From Isoetes taiwanensis (lineage: Eukaryota > Streptophyta > Lycopodiopsida > Isoetales > Isoetaceae), in assembly GCA_021234155.1 (NCBI GenBank), contig JAJEKV010000103.1:1798001-1862000 (forward strand): a DNA stretch of 64,000 bases, read 5' to 3'. The position numbers were made by a program, and so were the translations under genes. The notes under the pieces are model-generated. The model worked only from the letters and a program-made list of their open reading frames with translations. It ran no database searches and was not told the DNA's origin. This document shows positions 45,605 to 56,935 of this stretch, in pieces (within the stretch, counting starts at the first letter, position 1; every line of letters begins with the position of its first letter).

Positions 45605-48600
45605 ATAGTTGGATCATTGGTGTTGATATGGTGGATTAGAAATTTCAGCTGAGGTTATTGGTTGGTGGATGGTGTTAATGATAATATACAGATCATGTAG
45701 GAACGATAATCTAGGATGTGCAATGGATCTGTCAAGTATGGGAATGTAATGACATGATATCCTAGTATTGATTTCTTTAATTATATTTTATGTGGTAGAT
45801 AACTCTGGTGGGATGCATGTGATCAAGGAACTAATCTTAGTTCAATCTTGTATAAAACATGAAGGACACTAACAGAAACGTCTTCATGTGGAGCATGAAC
45901 AGTGAAGCTGGATGATGTGAAGGTATGGTTTTTACATTTGCTTATTTTCTCTACAATTGGTAGATGGTCGAGTGGTAGACCATATTGGCAATTGTATTTT
46001 GGAATAAAGTGCAAAAGAATGTCAAAGCAGAATATAATTATGTATGAAGATGGGCTTTCATTATCAAATCAGGTGAGTTATTTCTATATTGAGGAGACAT
46101 TAAGTGGCTTGTAAGTGGATTGCTAGTAGTGAGTTGATGCTTTTGGATCTTTGAGTATGAGGTGTTAATATATCCTCGCCTGTTGTTACTGACTCAATTT
46201 GAGACAGGTTATAATTGAGTGTACGGTAACAAGAATGCACCTAAAATAAGCTACAAGCTGAAGAGAAGTTTGCCTGGATTGCATATGATGGTTTAGGTTG
46301 TCAAGATGGCTAGTTTGAAAATCTTGTATAGATAGTTATGGAATTGACATAGAAGAAAATGACATTATCCTATACAATGACTCTAGTTGGAGATTAAAGT
46401 TTTGTGCATGTTCTTGTAAGCAGTCTTTTGTGCATATAGCTGAAGTAGGATTTGGAGGATTTTAGAAGATTCTTGTATTTGTTGAGGGCAAAAGTAAGTG
46501 CTTTTCAGAACACACAGATCTGATCAAAAGATTGAGTAAATAGAGAATGATCCTAAACATTTGGTCAAGATATATTGAGAAATAACTTGAGCTATGTTGG
46601 ATATATAATAAGATATATCCACATTGCAAATGCTGATTGGAATAGCCATATCCTTGGAGGGACCAGTCGTGGTAGACATAGTAGTGGAACCTAAAAGTAT
46701 AAGGACATACTTGAGCTGAGGTGGAAGGAAATATTACAGCAAGGTGAAATGCCGCATTTGGAATTATATAATTTGATAGGAAAGTACTACAGCAATATGC
46801 CCAAGAAGTTGGGGTTACTTGTCTATATACTTGTGCTCTTTATCGAGTCTTTTGAGGGACATATTAAAAGGATGTTAATTTCATCACGATCTATCAAGAA
46901 AGTAAGCATCTGTTGGGGATTGCATCATGGGATTCTTGCTAGTGATGGAAGAAAACTTGATGGTTTGAATAGTTTAGATTGGTTCGACGTATTCTAGCTC
47001 GGGTTCGTAAAGAAGCTAATTGGATTATGCATGAGAGCATGCCAGCAATTTTCGAGTGTAAGAATAGAAGTTTTGTTTGATCTAAGATAAAGGCTTTTAT
47101 GGCTTGACTGATGTCTGGGGATAAAGGGTGAGCAATGTCTATCGAAATTACTTTTATAGCTTAAGATATTTGATAAGTATTCCCGATATGTTAAATAAGC
47201 TTCTTTGAGAGATTCTATATTGTAGACTATGATTTGTAATCATTTTAGGCTCTTTTATATTGATTATCTGTGCTTTATAGCCTTGAGATACTCAGACTGG
47301 CGGACTTAACTATGTATTCTACTTGTCACTTTTTGGATTTGGCCATCCAAGAAGTTTCGTGTGAGTACATATTGAGTTCAATCTGAGCATCTATGTTGCC
47401 ATGGTAGGCTTAGTATTTTAATGTATAGAACCCTCTATAAAAAAAACGGTAGATTCATTCTGTGGGTGAAGTTGCATTAGGCTTGGTTGGGTTATACTTA
47501 AGTTTTGCCGCATTATATGCATAAGCATAGACATAGTTAGTAACAATTGAGTTTGATTTCAAGCTATGTGTATGCCAAATTCGTCATTGATGGTCAATAC
47601 ACTTAGCTTATGTAACATACATCTTTAACTTTATTTATTATATTTATCAAGCTGTTGGAAATGTTCATGCCAAATTCTATTTGATGGAGCTATCAACATT
47701 TTCTATATGCTAGGGCTATCGAGAATGGCTAGGTTAAATTATTAGATATGACCTAGGTTATATGATGATTAAGTTATGACCTAGGTTATATGGTGCAATG
47801 TTAAAGGTATTGAGGCACCAAATTTTAACTTATGAAAATAGCATGTTGACCTTAGCCTATCGAAGGAAAAGCTGGCATAATAGAATCATGCCAAAAACGA
47901 CTGAGAATCCGTTCGGTTTGGCTCAACCGACTGATCATTGTGTATATATCCATTGAATAATATAGATCCGGTACCTTGGTGTACTGGATCACAGTTAATC
48001 AAAGAAGAAATCGTCCTGTAAGTTCAGTTTTATCTTGGTCAACAGGTGGACAGTGTTTTGTTCAATACGTTATGAACAGTGAAATTTTATCAATGGTTTA
48101 TTTGTTTAATGCTAATAGCTTAAACAATTATCACAGCATTGTGACAATGAAAAATAATATGAGCTAAAGCAAATGTATAAGGCTTGAATGATTTAAAGTT
48201 TGAGATTGAAAACTTGAGTTCAGGCTTATTGTGATTGACTAATATTTAAAATATATATTGCTTTCACAAGCTAGGCAAGTTTGGAAAGATAGGAGGTGGT
48301 TTGTCTACGATAAACCCTTTGGCACTTGAATATTGAGGCAGCTTGTGCTCGTTAAGGCCCCATAGCAGTGTCGTGGAAGGATATTCATTTCATGTTGAGT
48401 GTGCTTTTTTTTGTATAATTAAGATGCCACGTATAAAGACGCTTATTTATAAATGAAAAGTATATATTGGTGAGATATCTCTACGGTATGCCGGAATCGT
48501 AAGACAAGTTGGTGGCCTCTTGGAATTATTTTGAGCTGTATTTTCTTATCTGATTCAAGTAAAGCTATCCATGCATGTTACAGATCATGGAACATAGTTA

Positions 48601-50015
48601 ATTTTGAAGAAGCACGTTAGTGGATTTAAAGAGATAAATGACATCTGGGCGATGTTCAGAGGAGGCAAAAGTAGCCAAGATTATTTATCATGAGCATGAG
48701 CTATTTACGGACAAGTGCTTAATTGATGTTGTCAAGACTTCAAGATATATATGGTTTACTGTGGTTCACAATGATATGTTGAGAAGAAGAAAAAGAAGAG
48801 CACTTGTTTGCAGATTGGTTTTAAGCTTGTAATTTCATTTGTTACAATGCATGTATGCTTTTCATTCAACTAAGGAAGTGTGGTGCTCCAATGGGAAAAT
48901 GGAAGTCTAGATGGATTTGATTCCTTGGGATAGAGATTTTAATGTTTGAAGAAGACTGAGGCAGTATAAGCAAGCCCGGTCAACTCATTGATTATGTGCT
49001 AGGTAACCGGCCGGAAACCCCGAAATCCGGCCGGCTACCAAACGTAAACCGGCGTTTGATAAAAATTCCGGTCTTATTTTCCGGCAATGATTCTTGGAAG
49101 CGAAGCACAGAGGGATTTTGCACAGAGGGATTCTTGGAAGTGAAGCACAGAGGGATTTTGCTGCTGTAGCTTACATTTCTAACAAGCGGCTGTAACTTAC
49201 ATTTTGCAAGCCATTTCTAGCCAGACGCTGCTTGAAAAATCAAAGAAATTTCAAACATTCCTTGTTTATGCAGAGACTTCAGCCCATTCCGGCCGCAATA
49301 GGAAAGAATGTTGTAGAATGAACTGATAAAGGGACGGAGTTTACAGTGGATTTCTTGGGGTTACAGTGGATTTCTTTTGCAGGAAGTTTTCGGAAAGTGG
49401 AAGCAGGCTAGGATGCAAATATTGCAACTTTCATTCCGGCAACACAGTGGCCCGGTATATTACATATGAAATAAACACTAGGAAATTGCAAGGGAACCTC
49501 TGTACCGCTTGCCGGAGAACTAATAGGAAGATCCATACCTAAGAACTACATTCAGGGGAAAAAATACAAAAAAAACCACAGATTAGGCGCCGGAGCTAGG
49601 GATGGAGAGAGTAAAAGCAGCCGCTTCCGACGCTGCACTGCTGCTTCCGCCGCTGCTGCAAGGGAAGATCTGCTGCGATGAAGCTTTGGCCGGCTCCTAT
49701 GCTACCTCTGCCATCTCCTATGCTACCTCTGCTCTGCTGCAAGGAAAGTTATGGCGGCTCCGTAAGCGGCGCCACCAGAAGCCCATAAACCTGAAATTAC
49801 CTAAAAGAAAAATAAAGGAATATTCGAGGAATTTTTATCAAACGGCGGTTTACGTAGGAAGAAATTATTTTATTCATGACAACTAGCAAGAGAATAAAGA
49901 ATAATTATGGTGACAAGTTAGCGTTATTATATAGTTGGTCATGAAGGTTTAACTCTATGATCGATTGGATACTCTATTATTTTGGAACAACCCATGAGGA
50001 CATGGGTTAAATTTT
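45605..50015 (+). mobile_element. Non-coding internal region of the LARD element
   Basis: About 4.4 kb with only short unrelated frames and no gag, protease, RT or integrase motif on either strand. Small features: paired ATGACCTAGGTTATAT at 47,748 and 47,777; direct repeats of GAAGCACAGAGGGATTTTGC near 49,100 and 49,143; a GC-rich CCGGCCGG patch near 49,010-49,050. Absence of coding supports the LARD classification. Very old, unrecognisable gag-pol cannot be excluded. Confidence 0.7.
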
Positions 50016-50027
50016 AGAAGGGGAGAA
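50016..50027 (+). promoter_or_regulatory. Polypurine tract before LTR c
   Basis: AGAAGGGGAGAA immediately precedes the TGTAACG start of LTR c, the position expected for plus-strand priming. Confidence 0.85.
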
Positions 50028-52614
50028 TGTAACGAGCTTGGCCCGTTAGCAGGCATATAATTTACATTTCATTATTGATGCTTATGGAGAATATTCTAAT
50101 TGATCATTATATAAGAAATACATAATATGTATGAGGAGTTTATACTAGATTCATGTGATAAAACAAAAGGGCATCAGTTTCTATGAGGGTTTCTGGAAAG
50201 AGGCAGAAGGAGCAAATTTTGGGCAGTTTTGCTGGCCGAAATTTAGAGCATCATATCTCGGCAACCCGAGATCCAATTCAGGTAATTCTTACTTTGTTGG
50301 AAAGGTTTTCAAATCAGCTTTCCGGATTAGGTCTGGTAAGGCCAAAATTCATCCGTATGAAGGAGATATGGCAGAAAGAGTGAAGCTGTATCAGAATTGA
50401 CTGTGCCATGGTATCTCTTTGTGCAGCTCGCTTCCTGGAGCTAGGAGCTGAAAGGAGTGGATATTTTGAGAAGAAAACAGGTACATGGAGTCAAAGGATC
50501 GTCATTGAAGTGGTTCTCAGGTGGGTGGTTTGCCGCTTACACCAGGGGAAGCTTAGATTACGTAGATTGTTCTTGTTGTTAAAAGAGAATCGTGATTTAA
50601 TGATTTGAATTAAGAGTATAAAGAATCTGGGCGATCTTGAATGTGATAATATGGGATTGAATGTCTTTTTCCATATTGGTATATAAGAAGAAGTAAGAAC
50701 TAAGCTAAGCTTATTGTAAAAAGTCTGGGAATAGTCCTTGATATTGTAGATAGTAGGGCAGACCTTGTATATAGTAAACGGAATCCTGGCAACAGCAATA
50801 TAGAGATTGTTCTGCTTGGAGAAGCCAGAACTCAATTAGAACCTTGAGATCATGTAGCTTATGGGAGCTGCATGGAGGTTCTAACAAGGGCACGAAAGGC
50901 GCCATCGGCTCCATGAGACAAGAAACTAATTTAGAAGATAGATGAAGATGTATATATACCTTTGGTGATTATTAGATTGAAGTTAAGATGCTATAATAAA
51001 CTATGATAGGGAATTGCACCGCTAAGGAAGAACCGTGGAGGTTATGTGAGATACGTTAAACTTTCAGCTAGATAGTAAGAGATGCCAAAGCGGCTTAAAG
51101 AAGCTTAAGGGGGCTTCTTCAGTATGGCAATGGCATGGAGTATTGTTGGCCAAATAAAATGCTAAGTTATGTAATTAATTTATTAGTAAGTAAAACAAGC
51201 TAACATATTGAATTGCATATGAGTATTCTGTAAGATATTCACTCCTTATGGGGGGAGTGACTTTGGGAAAGCATGCCAGTAGAAGTATGTTGTAGTTGCT
51301 AGGTGATCCTTGTACCGTATATGGATGTAAATTGTAGGGATATCATGATTGTTTGGGAATAGGACATTATGACATCCTAGAATAAGCTTTTCCTATGGGG
51401 AGGAAAATGCTAGACCTTTTATGTGTTCTTGTATAATATATCTAGACATGCTAAATACTTGGATACCATGGTGATGTGTCAAGGTTGTATTATGTTAGCA
51501 TGTACTTGTTGAATACTTGACATCATGTGGTAGAACATGAATGTGATCTGTCTATGATATCATTGCAAATGTTGGCATTGCTCTACGTTGTTCTTGATAA
51601 ATGTATAGGAAATGTATCTGAATTATGAATCTTGATTCTTGGATCATATGATGATAAACATGGTTTAAACTCTGACATATGGGGCGTATGCTAAGTTCTT
51701 GGCTGATACATGAGTGCATATTCTCCCGGGCCGGAGTCCATTTGCGGTGGCTTGGACTCGCGGTTGTTCTTGTTCTTGACATCGGGCGTCGTCACCCCAG
51801 CGAGGGTGCTTCGTCGCACTACATAGCTTGGAAGTGGTCCCCTAGTGCTGGACGCAGGCTCAGAGGGTGTGTACACATGAGGCTTACCCTGCCCGTATTT
51901 GCTGCAGGGCCTGATCAGCCCGGGTGGCCTTCATAGAACTGGAGTAGGCACTGCATGTTTATGGATATCTCATGGTTCTTCATGGTCTCATGATTATCTC
52001 TTGGTTATTGTAAGATTATGACATGTGCATTTACACCTTATTTGGATGGCTTGATGGTGTTTTGATTCTTATTATCATTGTTCATGTTATGTGCTAATAC
52101 TACATTGCTAGTTTCTAGCATAGAGGAATTCTTGGGTGAGGCATCTAAGTCTGAGAATTACTATTGTGATTGGTACATTGTACATGTTTCTTGTTGATTA
52201 TGCCATCATTTTCTAAATGCCTCGAACCCCCACTTAGTCTTTAAGACTAACCCCACGTGTTCATGGTGTAAGCAGTTTCAGAAGTAGCAGAATGTAGCAA
52301 GGCAACTGAAGGGCACAACTGAGTGCAGTCTTCACTTATGGGGAGTTTGTATGCCTTTAAAAAGGCCTTATCATTTCTGGAGCTTATGTATATATGGAGC
52401 TCATTTATATATGCCACAAAAGTGCTATACAGTTATGCTTCAAATGTATGTGTACCTTTGACTATGGATTTGAAGACAAAGATTCAATTCTTTACCAAGA
52501 TTTCTTCAGTAGCATTGCATCATTCAACCCGTACATATCAGCTTGACGTTCACTCATGCAAGGTTAGATGGGATTTCGGGTTACCTGGAGGGTTAACCCG
52601 GCAGGCCTGTTACA
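50028..52614 (+). repeat. LTR c (2,587 bp), uninterrupted
   Basis: Starts TGTAACG, ends CTGTTACA, inverted termini as in LTR a. Serves as the empty-site reference for the TIR element at the GTGTGTACACATGAGG position (near 51,867). Confidence 0.9.
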
Positions 52615-52617
52615 GAT

Positions 52618-53064
52618 TGTGACAGACCCATGGGAGACCGCTCGAGTAGATCTTGGTGTGCGTTTCTGAGACACCGACATAAATGGGTAGAAGCGACTAC
52701 TCATAAACGTCTAGATGGTTTTGCCCAGTTGGTTAAGGGCATGTCAGTTAGGAACGTTACATTTGGTATCAGAGCAGGGCTCGAGTTCGAGTCTCCATGG
52801 GGGCAAGTATGACCCGGAATACCGTTGGACGGTAGGTCATGACTTGGTCTTGGACACCATGGGATGGTGTGGTCTATGGATTGTGATGCTCGAGGACGAG
52901 CATAGTCTAGTGAGAGAGGGTGTGACAGACCCATGGGAGACCGCTCAATTAGATCTTGGTGTGCGTTCCCGAGACACCGGCATAAATGGGTAGAAGTGAC
53001 TACTCATAAACGTCTAGACGATTTTGCCCAGTTGGCTAAGGGCATGTCGGTTAGGGACGTTACA
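52618..53064 (+). mobile_element. Complete TRIM (447 bp) with 144-bp terminal repeats
   Basis: Terminal repeats 52,618-52,761 and 52,921-53,064, both exactly 144 bp, TG...CA (TGTGACAGACCC ... GACGTTACA or AACGTTACA). The primer site TGGTATCAGAGC is at 52,764-52,775, and the purine run GAGAGAGGG ends at 52,920 just before the right repeat. It fits the TRIM definition (short LTRs, primer site, polypurine tract, no coding). Its left flank is GAT after LTR c; its right end is the outer end of the whole 13-kb insertion. Confidence 0.9.
52722..52794 (+). promoter_or_regulatory. tRNA-like A-box and B-box in the TRIM
   Basis: TGCCCAGTTGGTTAAGGGCA (52,722-52,741) resembles a tRNA D-arm/A-box. GAGTTCGAGTC (52,783-52,793) resembles a B-box (GGTTCGANTCC), about 50 bases downstream. 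The same pair is in the partial TRIM at 43,721-43,793. This could give RNA polymerase III transcription across the repeat end. It is a motif match by eye only, and the A-box has mismatches. Confidence 0.35.
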
Positions 53065-53069
53065 TGATG

Positions 53070-53560
53070 CCATCATGGTTGTTGTTGATCGCTTCTTTAA
53101 GTCGACTCATTTTATTCTTTGCAACGTCGCCATTACCAATGAAGGAATAGCTGATATTTTCCTTCGTGAGGTAGTCACACTTCATTGACTGCCAGCCACT
53201 ATTGTCGGTGATCATAGACCCTAGTTCGTCACAGGTTTTTGCAAGCAACTTTTGGAGTTATTACATATTGATCGCTCACTGATATCCAGTCCTCATCCAG
53301 AAAGTAGTAGACAAACTGAGCACGATAATCAGACTCTATAACAATATTTGAGGTGCTTTATCAGTTATCAGCAGGATGATTGGGTTCATTATCTTCTACT
53401 AGCTGAGTTTTTCAATAATAACTCAGTGCATGCGCTTCCATTGGCCAAACTACGTTCTTTTTGAACTCTGGCCAGGATCCTTGTCTTAGTGTCAAACATG
53501 TTTTCTCCTGATGCCCATGCTTCTCCGACTCCTATTTCGATAAGATTCTTGTCGCTTCTC
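53070..53560 (+). pseudogene. Gypsy integrase, second part after the insertion
   Basis: Continues the element cut at 40,087: DAIMVVVDRFFKSTHFILCN, GIADIFLREVVTLH, LPATIVGDHRP, HPESSRQTEHDNQTL, YLRCFISYQQDDWVHYLLLA, EFFNNNSVHA. The D and E of the D,D-35-E core are recognisable (GDHRP; HPESSRQTE). Internal stops (after VTLH, after HRP, before QYLRC). No 3' LTR was recognised. Confidence 0.85.
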
Positions 53561-54049
53561 GAAGACACTCCAAGTCCAGCAAATAGTAGACCGCTACCAC
53601 CTTTTTAACTGTCACCAAGTCCAGTAAGAAGTAGACTGCCCCTCCCTACACAGCATCACCACGTGTATGTAGCAGGCTTCCACCACCTTTTAATTTTATC
53701 CCCCGAAACTACACAGGCACCACTTCAATAGGTGATTCGGAACAGGCTACCTCCACCACTTATACTTTCTCCTGCTTCAAATAGAAATATAAGGACTGCA
53801 GCACGCTCAGAAGACTGCGAGATTCTCCACAACTTCTCTCACCGCAACTTCACTACAAATGAGGATGATGTTGCAGCATCCACACCTCTTCACATCACTG
53901 TTGTGATACATGGGTTTGCAGAATTCCAGTTCATTATAAGGGAGATGTTTGCAAGAACTCCTTACCAAGATGTTGCAACAACATCTACTGCCACAACATC
54001 TTGTGGCCCATCACCTTCTTTTAACACTGTGCCTCTGACTTATTCGCAG

Positions 54050-55460
54050 CTTCACCATGTGAGCAAGAGCAATTACCACCAGTGCTCTACCTACAACTTG
54101 ACAACATTACCAGGAAGAATAAAAACCAAACACTCTTTGCTTATTGTGCCATGCTAGTGGAGCTAGGGATCTTTAGAAAAGTAAAGCTCGAATGTTTACT
54201 TGTAGGGCACACTCATGATCAAATAGATCAGATGTTCAACAAATTGTTCGTGCATCTTAGAAGAAAGAAGGCTTTTTTTTGTCCTACTTCAGTTCGAATC
54301 GTTGAAGACTCTTACACTCCCATACCAGTGATTGAGCTTCTCAAGGAGACTGCTGACTTTAGAGAATTTGTTTTTTTTCTCGACGTTTCAATAGAGAACA
54401 AGCTGTGAATAAGTTGAATGATCTCATCTTGCAACATCACATCAAGTTTTACTTGATGAATGGAGAAAGCTTTTTACAAGGCAAGAAATACACCATAACT
54501 AAAGATTAAAATCCAACAGAAGGTTGCGCTTTCTCAAATCTGTTCCAGGCACTTCTTTGGTAGAAGGTGCTAAGCAAATATCTTCTTCTAGATAAACGTC
54601 TGCAATTACTGAGCCCTCAGTAGTCATTATCTCTGCTTGTCTAGTATCATCATTACTGCAAAGGTTTTTCCCTTGAAAACCTTTCGAGGCAGGGGTTTTT
54701 TAATCCTAGTCGTAATGATTGTACTAGTCCATTGTATGGGTCCCATGACCTATTGGTCTCCGTGGACGTTCAAAAAACTATTCTATTCTATTCTATTTAA
54801 AAAATCCAAAAGAGTCAAAGCAGAAAAAAGTACACACTCACATCCTTGAAAGCCATTGAAAATGGAATTTCCTTGGCTTTAAGTACTTCTTAGAAACAGA
54901 CCAGATGTGGTGGAGAAGTTTTTTTCTTGAACAAAATATTGTTATTCAAAGCCTAGCTCTAAGGTAGTTGCAGGAACCTTTTGAGTGGTCTAATGCCTTC
55001 CATCAACCCCAGAATCAAGTAGGTCCAAAGCAATGCTACAGTGGCACCTGCAGTAGAGGAAGGCGAAGACCGAGTCATGTACCTCGGACCACGGCACAAG
55101 AATGAGCCTCCGAGTAATATCACAGAATTTTCAAATTATGCTAATTGCTCTCTCCACTGAGGAGGATGACAAAGATCGACCTTTCTGGATAGCAAAAGTA
55201 ATTGACACGATCAAAGAGGAAGGCTTAGTGACTAACCTCAAGATTCATTGGCTTGCTACACGTTCAGAAAATGCTTTTGAATGTAGGTATGAGTTGAGAA
55301 ATAAGAACTCAAGGAAGGGGGAGAAAGTCCAAGAAAGTGGGTTGTATGGATAAACCTATGTGAAGTAAGTATATTGTGCTATGATTTCAAATTGAAATAT
55401 GACAATTGTCTACGCCAGAGGACGATCACTTGCTTAAGAAGGCTTATAATTACGAGGACG
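54050..55460 (+). pseudogene. Transposon-type protein (DUF7869-like), split by a LINE tail
   Basis: The region 54,070-54,408 encodes LPPVLYLQLDNITRKNKNQT, FAYCAMLVELGIFRKVK and LLVGHTHDQIDQMFNKLFVH. This resembles a family with the pattern LQ-DN--RENKN...LLVGHTH--IDQ-F, found in uncharacterised, probably transposon-linked proteins; the DUF number is from memory. The region 55,160-55,450 encodes RPFWIAKVIDTIKEEG, LKIHWLATRSENAFE and, in another frame, VVWINLCEVSILCYDFKL, like the C-terminal part of the same proteins. Stops and a LINE 3' end at 54,640-54,800 break it. Confidence 0.5.
54640..54800 (+). mobile_element. LINE 3'-end stub with (ATTCT)n tail
   Basis: Plus strand: GTTTTTCCCTTGAAAACCTT, GGCAGGGGTTTTTTAATCC, then TATTGGTCTCCGTGGACGTT and (CTATT)n at 54,778-54,798. 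Only about 160 bp of the LINE 3' UTR was inserted. Confidence 0.8.
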
Positions 55461-55469
55461 AAGATGAAG

Positions 55470-56850
55470 AAGGGAGAGGTGGTGGCAATGCTTCGCCCAC
55501 TGTAGTGACGAGGAAGATTTTCTAGTACTACTATAGTACATAAATTGATATCACTTCATCCCCTTCCCACCCCACTATACCAACTCCAATGTAAGACTTT
55601 GTTGCTAAAGCCTGACAATGCTTGCTAGAACTTAGTAATCATATATATTGACTCCACATATTCATCCAATAACTAAGGGGGATAGACCTATAGCTTTACT
55701 TTCCTTTGCAATTTATCTGAATTTTAGTTTTGGCTTTTCACTTTACTAGATTAGCTAGGTATCAGTTTATTATCTCGTAGACGTTAAAATACCATCCATC
55801 CATCCATTGATCCATCCATATTTATACAACTCAAAGTGAAAGTCCATAGGACATTCAGAAAAAGCAATAACTAATTATCTAAATGCAACAACAGGCAACA
55901 TCATCTGCCCAGGGCACTCAGTACTAGTAATAAAAATTATTTTCCAATATATGTATATAGTGTATACCACCATTAATAAAACTATTTTTAGTTTAAGAGT
56001 TCAAGAATTGAACCAGTATATGTTAAGCAATAAAATTGCACCAATAATGCTTTAGGATATGGCAAGAATGAGTAATAAAATCATCACCGTTTAATGCATT
56101 AAACATGAAAGGTTTTAACCATTGGTTTATAACTTTTATCATATCAAGACCCATTTGAGGTTATCACAATGATGCCATTGCATTTTAGCACTTTAAGAAC
56201 CACATTAAAATAGCCCTATATAAATCAAGTCTTATTACCATGGTGTTATACCACATTCATAAATCACATATTGAAGCGTTATATTAAACTATACTTCCTA
56301 AACATGTTAGAAAACCACCTTGTTGAACACCATACACATGAAGCATTGTATTAAGTACACCTACTAAACATATAAGAAAACCACTTTACTAAACATCCTA
56401 TATGAACCATTTATAATTACTATGTCAAAATACCACATAATAAACACTACAAATAAAATATGTGGCATAACCTTATAAGGTTCTTAATGAAATTAACCCA
56501 CAAAGATGCATTAGTTTTATTGAGTGCCTTGTGTCAGGCTTTGGGGGTAGAGTTATTGCGGATCGGATCGAGCCAGCTCAAGGGAAGCAGATGTGGACCC
56601 TAGTAACTCGACAATATATGTGGAAGAACTTTTGCTATAGAGGGAAAAGATGAAGAAGGCACCCAACAATTTCGAGCATGAAGAACATGAAATAATCCAT
56701 CCATCCATCCATCTATTGATCCATCCATATTTATACAACTCAAAGTGAAAGTCCATAGGACATTTAGAAGAAGAGATAACTAATTATCTAAATGCAACAA
56801 CGGGCAGCATCATCTGCAAAAGCAAGGAATTGAGTTCAATTTTGAGAATA
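55470..56850. other. AT-rich intergenic DNA with a duplicated (CATC)n-linked segment
   Basis: The region 55,776-55,920 begins with a LINE end (CTCGTAGACGTTAAAATA) and (CATC)n, then CATATTTATACAACTCAAAG and onwards. The same ~130 bp recurs at 56,690-56,815 without the LINE end. Between them, 56,150-56,480 holds loosely repeated units with CTAAACAT and AAAACCAC. No coding family seen. Confidence 0.7.
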
Positions 56851-56903
56851 GTACTGTATTTATGCCCGACAATGCCGGGAAAATTATTTCCAATAAATAT
56901 ATA

Positions 56904-56935
56904 CTAGAAAAAGTGCCCAGCGTTGCTGGACATTT
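56904..56935 (-). mobile_element. Helitron 3' terminus (hairpin plus CTAG)
   Basis: Minus strand: GTCCAGC-AAC-GCTGGGC hairpin, ACTTTTT, CTAG at 56,907-56,904, then T. Same layout as the terminus at 11,365-11,390. A second related hairpin CCCGGCATTGTCGGG lies at about 56,867-56,881 without CTAG. The element body should extend to higher coordinates, but no helicase follows and the 5' TC end was not found, so a short non-autonomous Helitron is likely. Confidence 0.6.

Larger units (their letters stand above)
40088..53064 (+). mobile_element. 12,977-bp composite LARD/TRIM LTR-retrotransposon array
   Basis: The insertion starts TGTAACG and ends CGTTACA, with a 5-bp TSD. Order: LTR a (40,088-43,613, carrying a TIR element); GAT; partial TRIM (43,617-43,918); 5'-truncated LTR b (43,921-45,590); primer site; 4,437-bp internal region; polypurine tract; LTR c (50,028-52,614); GAT; complete TRIM (52,618-53,064). 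No gag or pol is present, which fits a large retrotransposon derivative (LARD) mobilised in trans. LTRs a and c share the same TRIM junction; LTR b does not. This suggests unequal recombination between related copies after the first insertion. Confidence 0.85.

Noticed and set aside
49602-49886. 94-codon alanine/leucine-rich frame in the LARD internal region
   Set aside because: Composition comes from short CTGCTGC and CTATGCTACCTCTGC repeats; no gag motif is visible.
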